Positions 62,001 through 64,000 of a stretch of 64,000 bases of DNA are shown here, piece by piece. Origin of the DNA: Styela clava (lineage: Eukaryota > Chordata > Ascidiacea > Stolidobranchia > Styelidae); assembly GCF_964204865.1 (NCBI RefSeq), contig NC_135254.1:24089313-24153312 (forward strand), read 5' to 3'. The notes beneath the pieces were generated by a model, which was not told the DNA's origin, ran no database searches, and saw nothing but the letters and a program-made list of their open reading frames with translations. The position numbers and the translations under genes are program-made. The number at the start of each line of letters is the position of its first letter. The first letter of the stretch is position 1.

Positions 62001-63701
62001 ACAAAACAGATTGAAGTCGAACTAGCTGTCTGTGCATCTCCCGCAAATATGGCGGGGCTGACCATTGCAAATGCGCAAGGACAGGGAATGACATGTCAAG
62101 ATGAACCATACTCAATTTTTATTGCGGTACTCATTGGACCACTGACTTTTGCAGGATCAGTTTTGCTAACAATGATATGTGGGTGAGTGTCCTTTTCTTC
62201 AAAGGTATATATCCATGAATATTAAACAAATACACGAGATGGAACTTCATTCTATGCAATAAACTCTGTAAAACAATGAGTCCAATGATAATAGGTATAC
62301 GATTTTCGCTTTTGAAGTTATCAGTAAACCGCAATGTCCTTCGTAAATTTCTATGTCAATTGACTTTGTATATTATTATTATTCTGTGTTAACGCATAGA
62401 CGGGTTTCCAGTAAAAGCAGAGATATACAAATATCTTTCGTTTTCGTACAGATCTTTTCATGTTTGTTTTGTAAAAATGAAAAAAGGAGCAGTTCTATCT
62501 TATCACGCTCGTGAAGAAATGATGAGAAATCCGAAAGTAAGAGGCAGACGACGCAACGTTCCGCCAAATATTTTCAGTAGCTTCGGATGGACTGCACCAT
62601 TACCACAAGACGATATATCGACTTATAGCCCCGGGTATGATTTTATATTTGATCTGGTGATAAACATCTAAACTTTTGTTGTGCATGGTATCCAGCCATA
62701 ACATAATTTTGACGCAGTTGACAAGGCCCCGTAAACCCGAACAAAATTAACTAGGCCCATATGAAACATTTTCTTCAAAAAAAATTCAAAAATGTCAACG
62801 CTTAGTCTGTATGAAAGTATTTTGACCGCCATTACAACTTATGAAGCCTTATCCAATAGTGCGATCAAATAATTCTAATGTAAAATAGCACCATAATTCA
62901 GTGTTGGGTATAGGGACGATATAACAGGGATATCTCAGCAGAAAAATCCGAAACTTTTTACAATTCTGGTACAGATGTAAAAAAAACTAATTTTGATATT
63001 TTAAACTTGAATTTTTATTAATTTTCATTTTTTTTTGTCAACAAAACAATAAATGTACAATATTTAGTGAGCATAGAAAATGAACAAAAAAAGCGTTGAA
63101 GCACGGTCACTTTCCTTTCAGAAGTCGTACTGGTCGCTACACCAACCTTGTTCTCGGACAGCTGGGTGAACACAGGTCCCATCCAACAGTTAGCGCTGGT
63201 ATATTATCACACACAATGGCTCTTGGTCATTCTACTACAAATCTCACAGTAGAGGACGCCCCGCACAACAAGAAGAAAGTTGACGAAAATATAAAAGACA
63301 CTGATGAAATTCGTAAACGATCTGGTACTCCTCTTCTTGTAGTCAGAGGAGGAAGATACAACGAGTCAGGAAACAATGATTATGGAACGGGTCACAGCAG
63401 TGTGGCAACGCGAAGCGCTTCCCACGATATACCTTTCATTGATGAGAAAGGTCACCTGAGCTCATGTCCACAATCTCAAAGTCTAGAAGACATGCGTCGC
63501 AATTCATTTTCCGAAGAAATTGATCGAAGACAATTACTCTCGCACAAGAGAGAACACTCGTTAACAACGCTGTCTTCCAGTGACCCCGAAGGACATTCGG
63601 GATCACCTTCTGATGGGAGCATTCAGAGCCCAGTCAGCATTCACGCCATTCCTGAACCATCTGGAAGTAGTCACGGTAGCTCTGAAGAAGTTTGTTTGTA
63701 A
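59056..63701 (+). CDS. Single-pass membrane leucine-rich-repeat protein, 5 exons
   Basis: Exons 59056-59627, 59846-60527, 61770-62182, 62452-62634 and 63122-63701 have GT-AG borders and compatible phases (809 residues). The start was placed at the ATG opening MPICVLLCFFLLRSVSSQ, a classical signal peptide. The frame stays open upstream (in-frame ATG at 58654), but those 134 residues precede the signal sequence and are probably 5' UTR. An LRRNT cap follows (CPNRCLC), then about ten LRRs across exons 1-3. An LRRCT cap begins at NPLECDCYIRFLKEW. A membrane helix (FIAVLIGPLTFAGSVLLTMI) ends exon 3. The cytoplasmic tail of about 250 residues is Ser/Arg-rich, lacks a TIR or kinase domain, and ends EEVCL, which could fit a class II PDZ ligand. 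The layout fits adhesion or guidance LRR receptors; a specific orthologue is not assigned. Confidence 0.85.
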
Positions 63702-64000
63702 AAGTGAAACTTAAATTTGAAAGGAAATAATAACTAACTTTCACAAGGTTTCAAGTCAACGCAATGCTTTTTCAAGTCTTGCCTGTGTTCGAAATTAGCA
63801 AAAATATATCTAACTCAGTCGTTCATCTGACAGAATTTGATTCGATTAATTAACAATTTTACTCACATGAATAGGTTTTTGTTCTGGAGTATAATTTTGG
63901 GTACAGGCGGTAGAACGTACACAAAACTATTTGGGTATGGCCGGTTACAACAGAGCTATCTAAAGTACCGAGATTTTTTTTTTTAGATGTACATGTTTAA
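63702..64000. other. 3' flank of the plus-strand LRR gene
   Basis: AT-rich 3' UTR or flank with no further gene start. No unambiguous AATAAA was seen in the first 200 bases. The window ends here. Confidence 0.4.

Noticed and set aside
1..64000. CRISPR arrays, bacterial operons, tRNA or rRNA genes
   Set aside because: None were recognised. Gene structure is clearly eukaryotic, and the repeats are transposons or duplications without regular spacers.

Overview
The window is animal nuclear DNA. It is AT-rich, its genes are split by GT-AG introns, and the intergenic space is large and full of short hAT-type transposons. The recognisable proteins are SLC51A/OST-alpha, Beclin-1 and two extracellular leucine-rich-repeat (LRR) proteins. 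The Beclin-1 is close to vertebrate forms. This suits an invertebrate, perhaps a deuterostome such as a tunicate, but the species cannot be fixed from the sequence.

Layout. (1) 159-5469, plus strand: an eight-exon SLC51A (organic solute transporter alpha) homologue with two hAT MITEs in its introns. (2) 5470-9478: intergenic, with nested hAT-like elements ending about 300 bp before the next start codon. (3) 9479-16364, plus strand: a complete ten-exon Beclin-1 gene. Its third intron holds a long near-perfect inverted repeat with a hammerhead-ribozyme-like core in each arm. (4) 17652-20960: an uninterrupted reading frame of about 1,100 codons for a GlnD/DUF294-like nucleotidyltransferase-fold protein, broken by one nonsense codon. 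(5) 14628-22553 is repeated directly as 22554-30507. The second copy carries only the 3' end of Beclin-1 and a second nucleotidyltransferase gene with a different lesion, a one-base deletion. (6) 30508-34384: transposon debris, including two tandem copies of a decayed BED-finger/hAT transposase fragment. (7) 34385-38274, minus strand: a secreted LRR protein with an internal furin-like site and a long acidic, Tyr-rich C-terminal region. (8) 38275-59055: about 20 kb with no convincing gene and at least two foldback MITEs. (9) 59056-63701, plus strand: a five-exon single-pass membrane LRR protein with a long cytoplasmic tail and no TIR domain.

The genes do not form an obvious pathway. The two LRR genes are divergently oriented across the long non-coding gap. 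The most unusual features are the 7.9 kb tandem duplication and the two independently disabled copies of the nucleotidyltransferase-fold gene. That gene is an intron-free frame in an intron-rich neighbourhood and may belong to a little-described animal family.
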